This document shows positions 1 through 10,275 of a DNA stretch of 49,276 nucleotides, one piece after another. The notes beneath the pieces are model-generated. The model did no database searches. It saw only the letters and a list, made by a program, of their open reading frames with translations, and was not told the DNA's origin. The position numbers and the translations under genes are program-made. This DNA comes from Mesostigma viride (Eukaryota; Streptophyta; Mesostigmatophyceae; Mesostigmatales; Mesostigmataceae). The stretch lies in NCBI GenBank assembly GCA_009746045.1, contig RPFO01000213.1, positions 1,256,802 to 1,306,077 on the forward strand, in the 5' to 3' direction. Every line of letters begins with the position of its first letter. Within the stretch, counting starts at the first letter, position 1.

Positions 1-118
1 TAGTATTCGGTACGTTGTTTCCATGGATCCAGGTGATGTACGGTCCAAGCAGAAGTATCTAAGTACTGGTGTACATGCCATGCATGGAGCACGTAATGCA
101 GTGCTATATATGCTAATC

Positions 119-687
119 TCATGGTACAGCCCGAGCCTCGAGCGCCAGGCAGTCCAGCCAAAGTTGGCCAGACTCCGGCTTCTCGATGAGCGTGATGTCG
201 TCGGCATAAATGAGGTCAGCTAGTAAATTCTGCCTGTTGGCCGGCCCCCCTTCCCCAAGCTCGTTCGTGATCACTAGGCCAGGGGCACGGCCAGCAATGC
301 TAGCAAAGCGGGCACGTCCCTGGCGCATAACATAATCCACTACAATAACGTACAAACAGGTACGGCGACAGGACGCAACCCTGCCAGACGCCGGTCTGCA
401 GTGGACGTGGCGGGGTATATCCGTGTTGAGTGCGCACCGAAGTGGTCGACCCCTCATACAGCGTGCGGATGACGGTAATCAGGGGAGTGGGGACGCGAGC
501 GCAAGCAAGGACAGCCCATAGAGCGGCCCAGAATCAAAAGCCTTGATGAAGTCGACGAAGATCAGGATGGCGGGAAACTCACCAGGTTGCAAGAGCTAGA
601 GCGATTTCCTCCAAGAGGCGGCGCGCGACGAAGATATGGCCATGACGGTGTTGCGCCCAGGACGAAAGCCCATCTGACTCTCCCCAA
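119..687 (-). pseudogene. LINE-A reverse transcriptase fragment (inverted 5' part of a copy)
   Basis: On the minus strand the fragment reads through LINE reverse-transcriptase blocks in order: LGESQMGFRPGRNTVM near 638-685, a motif-A block with FVDFIKAFD near 530-575, then LIYADDITL (the YADD catalytic box) near 205-230. Several frameshifts separate the blocks, so it is not functional. It joins head to head at about 688 with a plus-strand LINE-A 3' end. The family corresponds to non-LTR retrotransposon ORF2. The RT motifs are certain; the exact ends are approximate. Confidence 0.8.
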
Positions 688-689
688 GG

Positions 690-1133
690 TGTTTCCTCTT
701 ATTTCGGACGAGATTAGGCAGCTACGTAGGATAGCATTTGTAGGACATCTTGCTCGCACCAGCCAGGTCGACACCGCCAATTGGTCTGGCCGGCCCCCAG
801 CGGCTTGGCCAACCAGGGCGGCATATTTTGACCTGGCCTGGCCCCAAGGACATTCCCAGGAAGCTAGGTAAACCTGCCATGAACTACACCCAGATGTTGC
901 TGGCCGACCTAGCTAGTGGTCCCAGCTCAGTTTGATGTTCACCGCATCCACTCCCTCTCCCTTCTTTGGACTGCCATGCAGAAAAAGAAGCGGTGGCAGA
1001 AGATTGTCCAGGCTCACACGCCAGCCCCTGTGGGCAAGCCACCCCCCCCCCCCCAAGAGGAAGGGGCGTTTTGCTGAGTGGTGTAGTTAGGATTTAATAT
1101 AGACTAGATAGCTTAGAATTAGGGTTAGTTCGA
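690..1133 (+). pseudogene. LINE-A ORF2 C-terminus and start of 3' UTR
   Basis: The plus strand encodes the LINE-A C-terminal signature: a degraded SDEIRQ.RRIAFVGHLARTSQ block, then the TQMLLADL block and a stretch ending VGKPPPPPQEE, with frame breaks. The same block recurs near 7200-9700 and 38224-38600 (plus) and 22416-22605 and 42190-42370 (minus). The 3' UTR stops at about 1133, before the stem-loop and AT tail seen in other copies. Together with the inverted RT fragment at 119-687 it forms one rearranged LINE-A copy. Confidence 0.75.
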
Positions 1134-1806
1134 GCCATGAAAATAACCTAAGCGTCTTCGATCTGCGGCCATTTCCTGTCATTTCTAAAATGATTTCGTT
1201 CAGGCCTGCGCGATCCGCGGTTAATCCATCCATGGCTGGCTGGCTTTTCTTGCGCGCCTGGGTAGGAAATAATGCCGGCCGTGGTACGTTGATTTGCCGC
1301 ATGTCACCGCCCAGTCTGTTTGCGCTCTTAATGAACCTGGCATGAAACTTTTGGCGCCGTTTCTGGGTTCTTCTTGCTATTTTGTTCTCCACTTGTTGCA
1401 GTTGTGCTATCAGATTTTCCACAGCTTTCAATGGTTTTCCTAACGCTGCGTATGCCATGCTTCCTAAAGCTACCCAGAATTGATCGCCGGGCAGTTATCT
1501 TGCTTTGCTACGCTTCCTGTATGGAGGTTTTCACACGGTAGACATTCTATATTGCGTAGTCAAGGACCCTAGCTGCCTGGGAGCGGCATCACCGTTGCAA
1601 GGAGCTGGCGAGCTCATAAACGCCTGTCATGGCTCTTCAGCCTGCTGGAAAACAAGGTTGTTGTATGGAAGGTGAGAATATGTGAGTTACTTATCACATC
1701 CCCACCTGTTTAGCCTCCATTAACCCAAAACATGGCTTGCATGTACTTCCTAGATGACAGGGATCAGGTCGTTATGGCTAAGAAGGATGCACCTTTTATC
1801 CATAAG
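1134..1806. other. no recognisable gene; old repeat DNA
   Basis: No supported gene. Around 1200-1310 the plus strand is about two-thirds identical by eye to 2780-2890, including the shared string TTGCGCGCCTGGG, so both are relics of one older repeat or coding sequence. This stretch is continuous with 6571-7050 once the LINE-B insertion at 1818-6559 is removed. Confidence 0.4.
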
Positions 1807-2674
1807 CGTCATGACATAATTAATTAATTAATTAATTAGACTCGTGCTCCCGTTGGGGAGTCACGGAGCATTAACCCCGATGGATGGATGGATGGGTGCA
1901 AACATTCCTACCGGTCTAATCTACATTGGCTACATACTACATCTATCTAACAGCATTCTAACTACAACATCTATCTAGGCAGCCGCACGCTGCCCTAGGG
2001 GGAGCTATGTGGCGTGCCTCCCGCGGGATTGCACACGCGGGCGCTTCCCCACTGGGGGGGGCTTGTTGTCCTCTATGACCTGGGCCCACTTGGCCTTGTC
2101 CATCATCTTCTTCCAAATCACGGAGAGGCCTAGGCCCCCCATGTCCTCTACTAGCTGTTCCTTGAAGGTGCGGGCCTTGCGGCGTCTAACATCACTGGGC
2201 CCAGCCCACGTCAGGAGGTGCCGGCCAGGCTGGGCTGGTCGCAGTCCTGCGGGGGGGCCACGTGAGGTGTCTACTGTTAATCTTCCCAGAAAAAGTCCTA
2301 AATTTAGGACCACTTTGAATTAAAATATATACATGAAAACATTAAGGGGACGGGACATGCCCGAATATTTTGGCGCCAAAAAATTCGCGCCGGAACCCAA
2401 GGTCACAAATTTCACGTGCACGGTGCCCGCACCCCTTGCGGAAGTGGCCATGGCGACTGCGTTCAGGCGAAACTACCACACTAGGGCAGGCGAAATGCAA
2501 AAATTTTACTAGAATCTTAAAGGCGATGAGTTTATGATGTTAGTTTGTGGCGGAAATCAGCTGGTTTACAATATCGCTGCTGTTTTTTTATGCCATCGGC
2601 ATGGGGGGTAATCTGAATTTTTTGGTCGCGCGGAATGAAATAGAATTCATGATAGCGGCTGTAAAATCGCGGTT

Positions 2675-3253
2675 TTGGGGGCTGTTCTGACCGTGAAGCA
2701 GGCATTAATATCGGTTGCATCGAATTCTAAACCGAGCTGGTGCTTTTTGCCAGATTTTCGGCCATTATCGGTAAGTAATTGTTCAGACCTGCGCAGTGCG
2801 TGTCTGACCTGTCCATGGAAGAACGGCTGTTGTTGCGCGCCTGGGCGAGGAATTTACGAGGGCAAGGTACAGATTTGTCGCGAATGTTATCTGCTATCCG
2901 TGCTTTCTTCTATGAGCTCATTGTTCGAAGTTTTTTGCGTTCTTTTGGGGCAGTTTCCGCCAGCTAGCTCGCCGTTCCTTGCCATTGTGTTGTCGAATAC
3001 CTGGCAGCTTTAGATTGTTTTCGTTGATTTTGTGGTCAGGGCCGCTTCAGTCGCAGCCTGTACCTTCTCGGGAAGGTTTAAGGCATTTCATGAAACGTGT
3101 TCTAGCAAGGATGTTGTGCTTATGGACGCTTCTTGTTGTGTGAGGGTGACGCACCCTCTCTTCGCAGCGGCATCCCAGCGCTCATGCGCTGAAGGGCCGC
3201 CAATGGCTTCTTTGCATTTCATCGTGCAGGGATGGAGGTGTTATAGTGATTAA
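2675..3253 (+). pseudogene. unrecognised coding relic inside the TA element
   Basis: Short plus-strand frames here include MEERLLLRAWARNLRGQGTD near 2815, which aligns loosely with the frame at 1230-1310 (shared LRAW and RGxG). No frame is long or intact and no family is recognised. It could be a decayed transposase exon, but nothing in the sequence proves that. Confidence 0.2.
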
Positions 3254-3734
3254 AATATGGAGATATTGCATTTGTGTGACTGCATGTAGATAGCTGCCAC
3301 TATTGGTTTATTTGAGCTTTCCCTTGTTATGATGATGTGACAAGACTACAATGTGCTGAGCTAACCATGGTTGACATGGTTGACTGCATGCAAGCTATGC
3401 ATACCATGATCTCCTTGGTTCCTCGCCCTCCATAGTCCCTGTCTGGTGCCCATGGCGGGTAGGGCAGTTTAGGAGGCGTTGTTGTGTTGATTAGCTTGGC
3501 TGGAATCAACCTTCCACTCTAACCTGGGAGAAACATAGAAAATGCTGGTTAGGCATGTTGGTGCTACCATCTTTATTGCTATGCACATAGTTGCAAGGCT
3601 GGCCATGCTTGAGGGGCGGTGAAGGCGTATGAGGTGCGTGGCCGCCCCATTTTACTTTCTAAACATATTTGACTTGGTTTTGGTGCATGTTGGATGGCAT
3701 ATGAAGTGTCATTGTGTCAATCTGCTTACTGAGT

Positions 3735-4380
3735 GGTCCTTAGCGCCTTGTCAGGTGGTCATATAGGAAACCCATCAACTTGAGCAGTTCTTGTCACAAT
3801 GACCCTCAACCTTGAGCATGTGTAGTTGTCAGCATGCAAGAGTTAATTATATGCGCTTTGATCAGTTTGCAGAGGTCTTTGATGAAGAAGGAGATTCTAA
3901 AGTGGCCAGATGGTAACTAAAACCTCCTTGTAGCGTCTTTGTGGGTGGCCGTCTTGGAATGGTTGCAACCTGGGCAGTTGTTGTCAGAATGGCGTCAAAC
4001 CTTGAACATAGGAGGTACCATATGTGCAGAGGTTGGCAGCACGTGGTTTGGCAAGTTTTTGCATGGTTTGGATGGATAAAGGGGTGTTAGTGTGGTAAGA
4101 TACACTAAAAAACCTCCCTGAGCTTCGTCACAGGTGGCTACCTAGGAAATCCATCAACTAGAGCTGCGCTTGTCAGAATGACCTGAAAATTTGGGGCTGC
4201 ATGTCCCCCCACCTGTAGTATTTGGGAATATATGGTGGAGCATGATATGATGTGTTTATGATTTGATTTTTTTTTTTTGGATTAAAAAAGTACCTGTTTT
4301 GCGGGAAATCCATCAACGTGAGTAAACATGCTTATTTCTTGGTCCCAACTGGGTAGAATTTCTCAAAAGTGGGGGAACTA
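3735..4380 (+). repeat. degenerate tandem repeat, period about 175-195 bp
   Basis: Units begin near 3738, 3927, 4121 and 4297. Each carries a cluster resembling GGAAAYCCATCAAC, then TTGTCAGAATGACCTGAAA, and ends before an AAAACCT-like string. Units are diverged and recognisable mainly by these anchors. Related sequence occurs at 6640-7040 and 43500-44300. Confidence 0.45.
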
Positions 4381-6130
4381 TGCGGGAATATATGATTTGG
4401 TCCCAATATGTTTGCCCATTGTCCTAGGGAAAATGTGACTAAAATAGCGTCTTTTTCTATTTTTAGCGCGTTACCGGTGTATGGTGGGGGCTAGTACCCC
4501 CCCCAAGTGGCTGGAAAATTATTTTTTTATCATATTTATGGTCCCCAATCATCATTGGATTTTTAGCACATGCATAGGTGTGGTTTCCAGAAAAGTGCAC
4601 TTTAGGCATGTCCCCTCCCCTTAAAATTTGACCCTGGCATTCGTTCCCATGACAGATAACACACTTTTTTAGTTGGCATCAAAAACCTGGGGTCAAATAA
4701 TTACATTTAGTGCATGAATGGGCCCTGCCACCTGCCAGACCTCAAAGCGCGAATTTGGCCAAAATGTGGGGTTTAGGACCATTAGGACCAATTATTGTCA
4801 ACGCATGACCATGCTATCCACACGGTCCCTTGAGCATCTTACAAGCGCTAGGGGACCCTACGAGGCCTTGGGATGGCGGGGCAGCGTATAACAAGGCCAT
4901 ACCCTGCTGTGGCTGCCTCTATATATACGCGTGATTAACGGTGTCACAGATGGTGCAGGTAATGCAATATAGGGTTGCATGGTTGCTGAGGTTGCCCGGC
5001 TTGAACATGGCCCACCCCTTGCGGTAAACTTTCTCTAAGCATATGCCAAACCTTCTTTGACATCACGGACATGCTGGCCACCACCCAGCGATGAAAAAAC
5101 ATTGCATTTGCATTGCAACTAACACATGAATGCAGCCAAATCAAGTTACAAAACAACGTTGTGCTAACATGCAACGCTTTGTGAGCGAATTCAGCGTGCA
5201 TGTAACACGTAAACCATACTGTATATACTGTCTGAGAACACCCTGAACGACTGCAGGCCATAGGACAATGGTTTATAACTAACACATGAGTAAAACTGCT
5301 CTTACGCATGTGTGTTTTAGCTGCAGCGGACGACGAAGATAGAGACGTAAAAAATTGTATGACGTAAACCAACTATGTGTGACAGTTATGTGCACAGAGA
5401 GCGTCCCCTCTTTTTAGGCATAGCTGGCTGACTCAAAACACCACGACAGCGTTGCCAGTTACACTCATGATCTAGGACAACCCGGCACTTACCTGCTACT
5501 TACGTCGCCTCATTCCAGATGGTTGCAAAAAAGTCGCTGAAATCCGCAGCGAGGTCAGCTTTCCGAGAGCTGAGCGCACCAAAGCTGGCCGACCGGTTCG
5601 ACAATGATAGAAACCACGCTTGTGCTGCGTTCTAGGTCCAAGAAATACCGAAAGTGAAGACCTATAAGGTGCGCTCGCTGCCCAGCCTGAACGTCCCTAA
5701 AACATGGTCGACAATGGAAATCGGGCAAGAATATCACGGCCCAGGCGCTCCCATGTCAAATACTCCGTTTCTAAACTCCAGACTAAAATAAAAATCGTCC
5801 ACAAAAATTTCCTGGCTTGATTCGCACCACCATTGCTAATACACTAACATGTTTGTGCCAAAATCGACCCTCCGCGAGCAGGCGATCTGCGACCCATTTG
5901 TGTTGTGCCGCTGTGATACAGCGCTACACATAAAAACTTGCGCAGAAAATATTCACAGCCTTTAAGCATAACTAACAACCTTTCGTTTTTGCTACTGGGC
6001 GCCCGAAATGATAAACGCACGTGAAAACGCCGGCCACGATTGTCAGGTCGCCATATCCACCTCACTTCATTCCCGCACCCACTTTTTCGCTCCAAAATCG
6101 GTTATATTTTTGGTCGAGGTACCTACTTTC
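4381..6130. other. no gene seen; includes S-repeat segment at about 4480-4620
   Basis: No supported coding sequence. The stretch 4480-4620 (GGGGGCTAGTACCCCC hairpin, then TGGTCCCCAATCATCATTGG and TTTCCAGAAAAGTGCAC) recurs at 44400-44470 and 44908-44975, where an R element has split it. The 142-codon minus-strand frame at 4944-5372 shows no domain. Confidence 0.4.
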
Positions 6131-6131
6131 C

Positions 6132-6262
6132 CGCCATTATACCCGGTACCCGGGTACGGAATCCGGGTACCATGTGCCGGTACCACGGGTCGGGTACATC
6201 ATGCCGGGTACGGTGGACATGGGGTACGGACCATATAGTGACCCCCCCTACCCGGTACCTCG
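6132..6262. repeat. GGTACC/CGGGTA-rich short direct and inverted repeats
   Basis: The motif CGGGTAC and its complement GTACCCG recur about ten times within 130 bp, giving many overlapping palindromes around GGTACC. It lies close to the right terminus of the TA element and may be a subterminal repeat; function unknown. Confidence 0.5.
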
Positions 6263-6570
6263 GTTATAGTGACCTCTAGGACAATTTAGGACAAAGTCCT
6301 AAATTTAGGACCGTGAGTGAATTAACAGTACCTGGCTGGTGCGAGCTAGGTGCCCTACTAGCTGCAGGCGGTGTTGCTTAATGGTGCTGGTGATATGGGG
6401 CATGCCCTGGTACAGGTCCTCATTGCGGATATGAGCAGCATATCCTACTCTGAAAATGGAACGAAGCATGCTGGTGACCGCGCCGTCCAGCTTGCGGGCC
6501 AGGTCGGCGGTGAGGGTCCACGTCTCGGCTCCATACGTGAGAACAGGAAGGACGAGGACCGTCATGACAT

Positions 6571-7050
6571 GGTGTTGGCTATGAGTTATTCCCGCATGCG
6601 CAAGCGGTCATACCTGCTCATAATGGTTAAAGAGTTGGTGGTTGCTTTCTTCAATTAAGCATCTAGCATTTGTTTTTCGTGGTTCTGCCCCATTTGAAGG
6701 GGGCCATTAGCTTAGGAATGTGCTCATGGTATCGCCTCATGTCATGGTGCACCAAGCATGCAGGCTGGCAGCTATAACAAGATGTAATATGGGCAAGCTA
6801 TATCAGAATGACCTGTAATTTGGTGGCAAGCTTCGTGATACATTAACTTAATTAACTGCAATTGTTTTGGCCCAGTTTGTGGTGGGCAAGGGTGTCTTTG
6901 GAGTGTTGTTTGTGCTCAAAACTGCTTTTGCGTGTCATTTGTTTTTTGCATGCACATGACCATATTTCAATGTGGGTAAACATGGTCAGAATGAGCTGAA
7001 ACTTTGGGGCTGTGTGATTGCAACCCTGGGCGCCAGTTTTGAATATAATA
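6571..7050 (+). repeat. S-family repeat segment
   Basis: No gene. The stretch shares ordered anchors with 43820-44110: CAGAATGACCTG, GCAAGCTT, TTAATTAACTGCA versus TTAATTGCACG, CCAGTTTGTGGTGGGC, and GTCAGAATGAGCTGAAACTT followed by GTGATTGCAACC. This indicates an old dispersed repeat of unknown type. Confidence 0.45.
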
Positions 7051-7326
7051 TTCAAGGTCCTCGTCCTCACGGTGCTCACGTATGGCGCCGAGGCGTGGAC
7101 ACTCACGGACACACTGGCAGCCAAGCTAGACGGCACAGTTTACATGATGCTCCGACAGGTCCTGAATGTAGGGTTTTCCAAGCGTAGGTCATTAGAGTCT
7201 TTGTATCAGGGTATGCCTCGTATTTTGGACGAGATTAGGCAGCGTAAAGGAGTCCTTAGCGCACTGGGCTTCGTCTTTCTAAGACGCACATGCTGATATA
7301 ATTTTCCGAATCTAAAACGCAATATA

Positions 7327-8712
7327 TGACGAGCAAACGCCTGTCGACGCAACCGGCGCAGTTTGGCGGATGCGCTCGCCCATGAAAATGCGGCAGCTGC
7401 GGCCGCAGCTTTGCCAGCTCCGGCACGCAGCGGTGACACTAGTCGTGCACTGGTGGTCGCCCAGCAACCTCCCGGGCTCAGTGCCTCGCCATCGGCATCG
7501 CCTGTCAGACCCTAAACGCGCCGGCTCAGCCGATAAAACAGGAGGGTCTTCACGCCCCTCGGAACCGCGCTGTCGGCTCCAACCTATAAGTTCCAGGTCG
7601 ATGATCACGACTGGACCAACATGTCTCCGTCCGATGCTCTGTACTGCATCTTCTTCGGGGACTTCGCCTCGCTTTACGACCTGTGCCTCCATCTCCACGA
7701 CAACAATCGCCTCCTCCTCCCGGACGGCCGCCGCTGGAACAACATCAGCACGCTGTTCGGGTGCCCCCGCCCCCAACTCCAGCACACCACCCTCAACTCC
7801 CTAATTCTCCAGCGCTCTGACGGCGAGATCTGGGCTCCATCCATTTCCGCCCCCACCCTCCGCTCCATCCTCACGGAAGCCTTCCAGCAGCACGTGACCC
7901 CCCTCGCTGCCGGTCGACGTAGCAGCAATCGGTCAGGCACGCTGACTGCTGAACTTCCTCACATTTCCACCGCTGCCGCCTCCACCTCCACTGGGCACCA
8001 TTTCCGCCTCCACTGCCGACATCCAAGCCCAGCTCCTCGACCTCGACCAACGCCTTCAAGCCACCGCCACCGCCCTTGAGAGCTTGCATGACACCGCCGG
8101 CCTCACCGCCCAGGCGGTGAAGGACATCGCTGCCCAGCCGGCGCCTGCTGGCCCGGCCGGCAATGCTCCCTCCACCTGGGCGGACTTGCTTAAGCAGCAT
8201 ACCACATCCACCACCTCCACCATCACGGCACAACTCAAGCAACAAGCCCTCGACCTTCGCGAGGAAGCCGACATCGCCAGGCGCAGCCACAATGTCATCG
8301 TCAAGCACTTCGACCAGCCGGCAGGTGAGACCTCCACGAGCCTTCTTGAGGCATTTCAGCGCGACATTTTTGCCCCCATGCTGTACTCACTGACCCTGTG
8401 AGCTGGACATACATGTCGGCTGTCCGCCTCCCCCGCGCGCGGCCGGGGAAGGCTGGCCCGGCACCAGTGCTCCTCACCTTTAAGTACATGGTGGACAAGC
8501 TGCCGCAAGAATGAACGCTCTCGGAGACTCGCTTCACGCTGGACGACGACTTGACCCTGGCCCAGCAACAGCGGCGACGCGAGCTATGGCCGACCTACCT
8601 TCAGCTTCGGCAGAGCGCACGGGGGATTGGGGAAGCCGGTATACTCGGGAGGGGGGCGGTCACCCACGTTGACCACAAGCCCTGGCAGGCCCCTCCTGCC
8701 ACCTCAGACTAG
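7327..8712 (+). pseudogene. LINE ORF1 protein, frameshifted (copy 1)
   Basis: The start ATG at 7327 (MTSKRLS) matches the intact copy at 13848 (MTTSKAK). The frame then breaks several times. Visible pieces are a proline/alanine-rich N-terminus, an N-terminal block with WTNMSPSDALYCIFFGDF, a coiled-coil region, the TWADLLKQHTTS box near 8175, an RRM-like block with PVLLTF near 8465, and the C-terminal box LTLAQQQRRRELWPTYLQLR near 8550-8610. L1 ORF1p is an RNA-binding trimeric chaperone of the retrotransposon particle; this copy is broken. Confidence 0.75.
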
Positions 8713-8914
8713 GAATATATACCAGTAGTGTAGTCTGATTAGTCAGGCTTAGCCTATAGCATGTGGCCCACGCATGCATGTGCGCCCATAATGGCCCCCA
8801 TGGATGATGCCTTCAGCATTTAGCCAAGCCATGTCTATAATGGGACCCCCATGGATGTTGCATTAAGAATTTAGCCATGCTATGCCTATGCAGAGAGATG
8901 CTCTCTGTTGAGAA

Positions 8915-9021
8915 AAAAAATTAAATTAAATTATAACATGACTCCGTTGGGAGATCATGTAGCACATATTCCCGTGGATGGATGGAGGGGGGGGCAAAGC
9001 CGCGAAAACGAACTAATCTAA
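8915..9021 (-). mobile_element. 107-bp LINE-A 3' tail insertion
   Basis: Flanked by the 12-bp TSD CTCTGTTGAGAA (8903-8914 and 9022-9033) within the 3' UTR of ORF1-only copy 1; copy 3 (about 15460) keeps the uninterrupted site. On the minus strand it contains only the last part of the LINE-A 3' UTR, the CTCC-CAAC-GGAG stem-loop and an AT-rich tail. Confidence 0.8.
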
Positions 9022-9121
9022 CTCTGTTGAGAAGCCATGCCCTAGCTCTTGTATAGCCATGATGATCTTCCTCCCCCGTGCCGGGATCCCCTTAGTTGGG
9101 TTGAACCCGAGACAGCATGGT

Positions 9122-9144
9122 GGTGCCGGTGCCCTTGAGGCACC
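9122..9144 (+). promoter_or_regulatory. 3' UTR hairpin of ORF1-only element (variant GGTGCC/GGCACC)
   Basis: GGTGCC at 9122-9127 pairs with GGCACC at 9139-9144 across an 11-nt loop. Copy 3 has GGTGCA/TGCACC at 15563-15584, so the sixth base pair changes from C-G to A-T with pairing kept. The role is inferred: an RNA element recognised with the terminal stem-loop. Confidence 0.5.
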
Positions 9145-9849
9145 TAGAGCAAGTGTTGCTTACATTCCACTCTTGCAGGAAGTAGCCCAGAATGGAAGTA
9201 GCCATATGCCCCTTCTCCGGGATATGTGCTACATGTACTCCCAACGGAGTTATGTTTCTAATTAATTAATTAATTAGGCAGCGTAGGATATAGCATTTAA
9301 AATGCAAGCTATCAGTTAATTTTCACATTTTTAATTTGTAGGTCATCTTGCTCGCACCAGCCAGGCCGGGTCGACACCGCCCTTGGTCTGGCCGGCCCCC
9401 AGCGGCTTGGCCAACCAGGGCGGCATATCTAAATCAGCTGGCCTGGCCCCAAGGACATTCCCAGGAAAGCTAGGTAAACCTGCCATGAACTATATATTCC
9501 CAGATGTTGCTGGCCGACCTATATAGTGGTCCCAACCCAGTTTGAACACCGCATCCACTCGATCCCTCTCCCTTCTTCATGCAATGGTCTGCCATGCAGA
9601 ACAAGAACAGGTGGCAGAAGATTGTCAAGGCTCATGCACACGCCAGCCCCTGTGGGCAAGCCACCCCCCCCCAAGAGGAAGGAGCGTTTTGCTGAGTAGT
9701 GTAGTTAGAATTTTCTAGATCGACTAGATGGCTTAGAATTAGGATTAGGTCGATTACGCGGCTTCTCCCACCTCCACCTATCCAAGGAATACGTGCTACA
9801 TCATCTCCCAACGGAGGCATGTTATAATTTAATTTAATGCAATTCAAGG

Positions 9850-9990
9850 TGGTCAACGGTCGAGAGCAGAACGAAGGCGATTGAGGATCATGCGCATGAG
9901 CAACTTGAGTGCGGCGCTCTGGATCCAGACTCCGCAGTACCTATAGCTGGCGGGGTCGTCAGGGAAACCTTTGTAATTTGTACAGCATAT
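9850..9990 (-). pseudogene. LINE reverse-transcriptase N-terminal fragment
   Basis: The minus strand reads FPDDPASYRYCGVWIQSAAL followed by KLLMRMILNRLRSALD. This matches the general LINE RT pattern of a PxNYRPI-type block followed by K..E.I(L)NRL. No frame continues either side. Family among LINE-A/B/C is not determined. Confidence 0.55.
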
Positions 9991-10001
9991 AATACGGTTA
10001 A

Positions 10002-10172
10002 GGGTGGTGCAGGTTCACTTCGTGCACCCAGCGTACGTTGGTGTAGTTTACACCCTACCCTTGCAGTCCTGAAGTAGCCTAGAATGTACTACAAGCCATA
10101 TATGCCCGGCCTTCTCAGGGATATGTGCTATGTAGATATACTCCCAACGGAGTTATGTTCTTAATTTTTTAA
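10002..10172 (+). mobile_element. 3' tail fragment of the ORF1-only/LINE-A-related family
   Basis: Contains the 3' UTR hairpin GGTGCA/TGCACC near 10007-10029, the GAAGTAGCC...CATATATGCC block, the stem-loop ACTCC-CAAC-GGAGT near 10141-10154 and an AT tail. It is severely 5'-truncated. Confidence 0.65.
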
Positions 10173-10275
10173 TACGGTAAAACTATCATAATTCCATACG
10201 AAAGTCCTGACCAAGGGACAATTCCCAATTAAAAAGTACCGAAATGAGTCGCAAAGTCGATCCTGCCGGGACTAT

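Larger units (their letters stand above)
2274..6328. mobile_element. 4,055-bp TA-target DNA element without recognisable transposase
   Basis: The element splits LINE-B at a TA dinucleotide (TA at 2272-2273 and 6329-6330). Its ends are inverted: CTGTTAAT at 2274-2281 and ATTAACAG at 6321-6328. Each end is followed inward by the perfect 16-bp palindrome GTCCTAAATTTAGGAC (about 2296-2311 and 6295-6310). Removing it restores the LINE-B reading frame, which fixes the boundaries independently. TA duplication is typical of Tc1/mariner-type elements, but no DDE/D transposase was found in six frames, so the superfamily is open. The interior has a degenerate 190-bp tandem repeat and a GGTACC-rich stretch. 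Confidence 0.7.
1818..6559 (-). mobile_element. LINE-B copy, 5'-truncated, split by a DNA transposon
   Basis: An 11-bp TSD, CGTCATGACAT, lies at 1807-1817 and 6560-6570. The element reads on the minus strand: 6331-6559 encodes LTYGAETWTLTADLARKLDG and then LQLVGHLARTSQ, and 2005-2271 encodes the ORF2 C-terminus with PGRHLLTWAGPSDVRRRK and MMDKAKWAQVIEDN. The two parts join in frame across SQV-DTS once 2274-6328 is removed. The 3' end at the left carries stem-loop CTCCC-CAAC-GGGAG (1847-1860, minus) and a (TTAA)n tail. Other LINE-B tails are at 13347-13650, 27542-27586 and 35714-36058. Confidence 0.85.
7247..9272 (+). mobile_element. ORF1-only LINE derivative, copy 1
   Basis: A 13-bp TSD, ATTAGGCAGCGTA, at 7234-7246 and 9273-9285 shows a retrotransposed unit inside LINE-A. 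It holds a 5' UTR, a LINE ORF1 (7327-8712, decayed), and directly a 3' UTR ending in stem-loop ACTCC-CAAC-GGAGT and a (TTAA)n tail. No endonuclease or reverse transcriptase lies between ORF1 and tail. The layout resembles mammalian HAL1 (half-a-LINE) elements, which need ORF2 in trans. The 3' end is related to that of LINE-A, the likely helper. Confidence 0.8.
7051..9841 (+). mobile_element. LINE-A copy, 5'-truncated, split by an ORF1-only element
   Basis: The left part 7051-7246 encodes VLTYGAEAWTLTDTLAAKLD and a block ending DEIRQRK. The right part 9286-9841 resumes at GHLARTSQ and runs through the 3' UTR to stem-loop CTCC-CAAC-GGAG near 9805-9820 and an AT-rich tail (TTTAATTTAATG). A possible 8-bp TSD, ATTCAAGG, occurs at 7050-7057 and 9842-9849; part of the left copy may be LINE sequence, so this is microhomology or TSD. 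A 40-bp AT-rich insert sits at about 9296-9340. Confidence 0.75.

Noticed and set aside
1818-1840. (TTAA)n runs as piggyBac target sites
   Set aside because: They always sit at the 3' end of LINE-type elements next to a TSD, so they are retroelement tails.
4944-5372. 142-codon minus-strand frame
   Set aside because: No domain and unusual composition (many Ser, His, Cys, Met); it lies inside a DNA element with no sign of splicing or conservation.
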